DNA from: an uncultured Saprospiraceae bacterium
GTDB taxonomy: Bacteria; Bacteroidota; Bacteroidia; Chitinophagales; Saprospiraceae
Direction: 5' to 3'
NCBI GenBank assembly: GCA_937969485.1
Contig: CALBVQ010000214.1
Span: 1 to 6,378 of the forward strand
Length of the DNA: 6,378 bases
The notes under the pieces are model-generated. The model ran no database searches, was not told where the DNA came from, and was given only the letters and a program-made list of their open reading frames with translations. Every line of letters begins with the position of its first letter. The stretch's first letter is position 1. A program made the position numbers and the translations under genes. This document shows positions 6,052 through 6,378 of this stretch, in pieces.

Positions 6052-6378
6052 TTAATCATACTTTTTCGCATCTTCCCATAGTTTATCCATTTCCACCAAA
6101 CTCATATCCTGCAGTGCTTTCGGGGCTCGATCCTCAATATATTCAAAGCGTTTCTTGAATTTCTTGTTCACCTTTTCAAGCGCTGTTTCCGGATCTATAT
6201 CAAGATATCGAGCATAGTTTATGAGAGAGAAAAGCACATCACCGAATTCTTCTTCTTGCTTCTTTTTATCTTTATTGTCTACAACCTCTTTCAACTCATT
6301 CATCTCCTCCATTACCTTTGCCCACACATCGTCCTTGTGTTCCCACTCAAATCCAACTTGAGCTGTTTTTTCTTGCAT
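6052..6378 (-). CDS. mazG: MazG nucleoside-triphosphate pyrophosphohydrolase, C-terminal part (5' end outside window)
   Basis: MazG hydrolyses (d)NTPs to the monophosphate and pyrophosphate in the cytoplasm, helping to clean nucleotide pools and, in some bacteria, to lower ppGpp. The 108 visible residues match the second, catalytic MazG domain of the two-domain protein. They show the VGFEW opening, a metal-binding EExxE at about residues 24-28 (EEMNE), the partner ExxD at 44-47 (EFGD), then LFSLINYARYLDIDPETAL and the KKFKKRF motif at 72-78, followed by a typical tail with LWEDAK. Full-length homologues are about 250-270 aa, so the ATG that falls exactly on the last window bases is an internal Met, not the start; the N-terminal half lies beyond 6378. 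All visible metal ligands are intact. The gene ends with TAA at 6052-6054. Family assignment is firm; the biological substrate is known only by family. Confidence 0.93.
   Translation of the reverse strand: MQEKTAQVGFEWEHKDDVWAKVMEEMNELKEVVDNKDKKKQEEEFGDVLFSLINYARYLDIDPETALEKVNKKFKKRFEYIEDRAPKALQDMSLVEMDKLWEDAKKYD

Noticed and set aside
6376..6378. ATG at the window edge as the mazG start
   Set aside because: The visible residues correspond only to the second MazG domain; family length and domain order require about 150 more residues upstream.

Overview
The window looks like a chromosomal segment of a Bacteroidetes (Bacteroidota) bacterium, most likely a marine Cytophagales- or Flavobacteriia-like species. 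The reasons are AT-rich DNA, starts without obvious Shine-Dalgarno sequences, a TTTG-N20-CAACTTTG promoter-like element close to the Bacteroidetes consensus, and a gene set typical of that phylum: a large secreted PIG-L/LmbE protein beside an SSS symporter, and an NqrM-like small Cys protein with an FRGTCASNNP core. The assignment rests on family recognition, not on a search.

Every supported gene is on the minus strand, so the window is described from right to left. At the right edge (6378-6052) is the C-terminal MazG domain of a nucleoside-triphosphate pyrophosphohydrolase whose N-terminal part lies outside. After a 197-bp gap holding a good promoter candidate comes a 76-aa one-TM, four-Cys protein resembling the Na+-NQR maturation factor NqrM/DUF539 (5847-5617). 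A gene-poor stretch of about 590 bp follows (5616-5027). It contains a 179-bp MITE-like element with 16-bp terminal inverted repeats and an internal perfect 20-bp tandem duplication.

Then comes a compact four-gene operon. It encodes a secreted 835-aa PIG-L deacetylase-like protein with Ig-like/NEW3-like and GATase-like C-terminal regions (5026-2519); a 38-aa single-TM protein (2519-2403); a 571-aa Na+/solute symporter of the SGLT/SMCT type with an unusual ~95-residue helical insert (2403-688); and a 143-aa four-TM protein of unknown function (684-253). The first three genes are joined by TAATG stop/start overlaps and the fourth follows after 3 bp, so they are very likely co-transcribed and translationally coupled. 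A reasonable inference is that the secreted hydrolase acts on an amide-linked acyl or amino-sugar compound outside the cytoplasm and the symporter imports one product. The 38-aa protein may be an accessory subunit of the symporter. The substrate cannot be read from the sequence.

The left edge (1-252) has no supported gene. It carries a second copy of the right end of the MITE-like element (86-128), lying between imperfect 22-bp direct repeats, plus a small hairpin just after the last stop codon of the operon.
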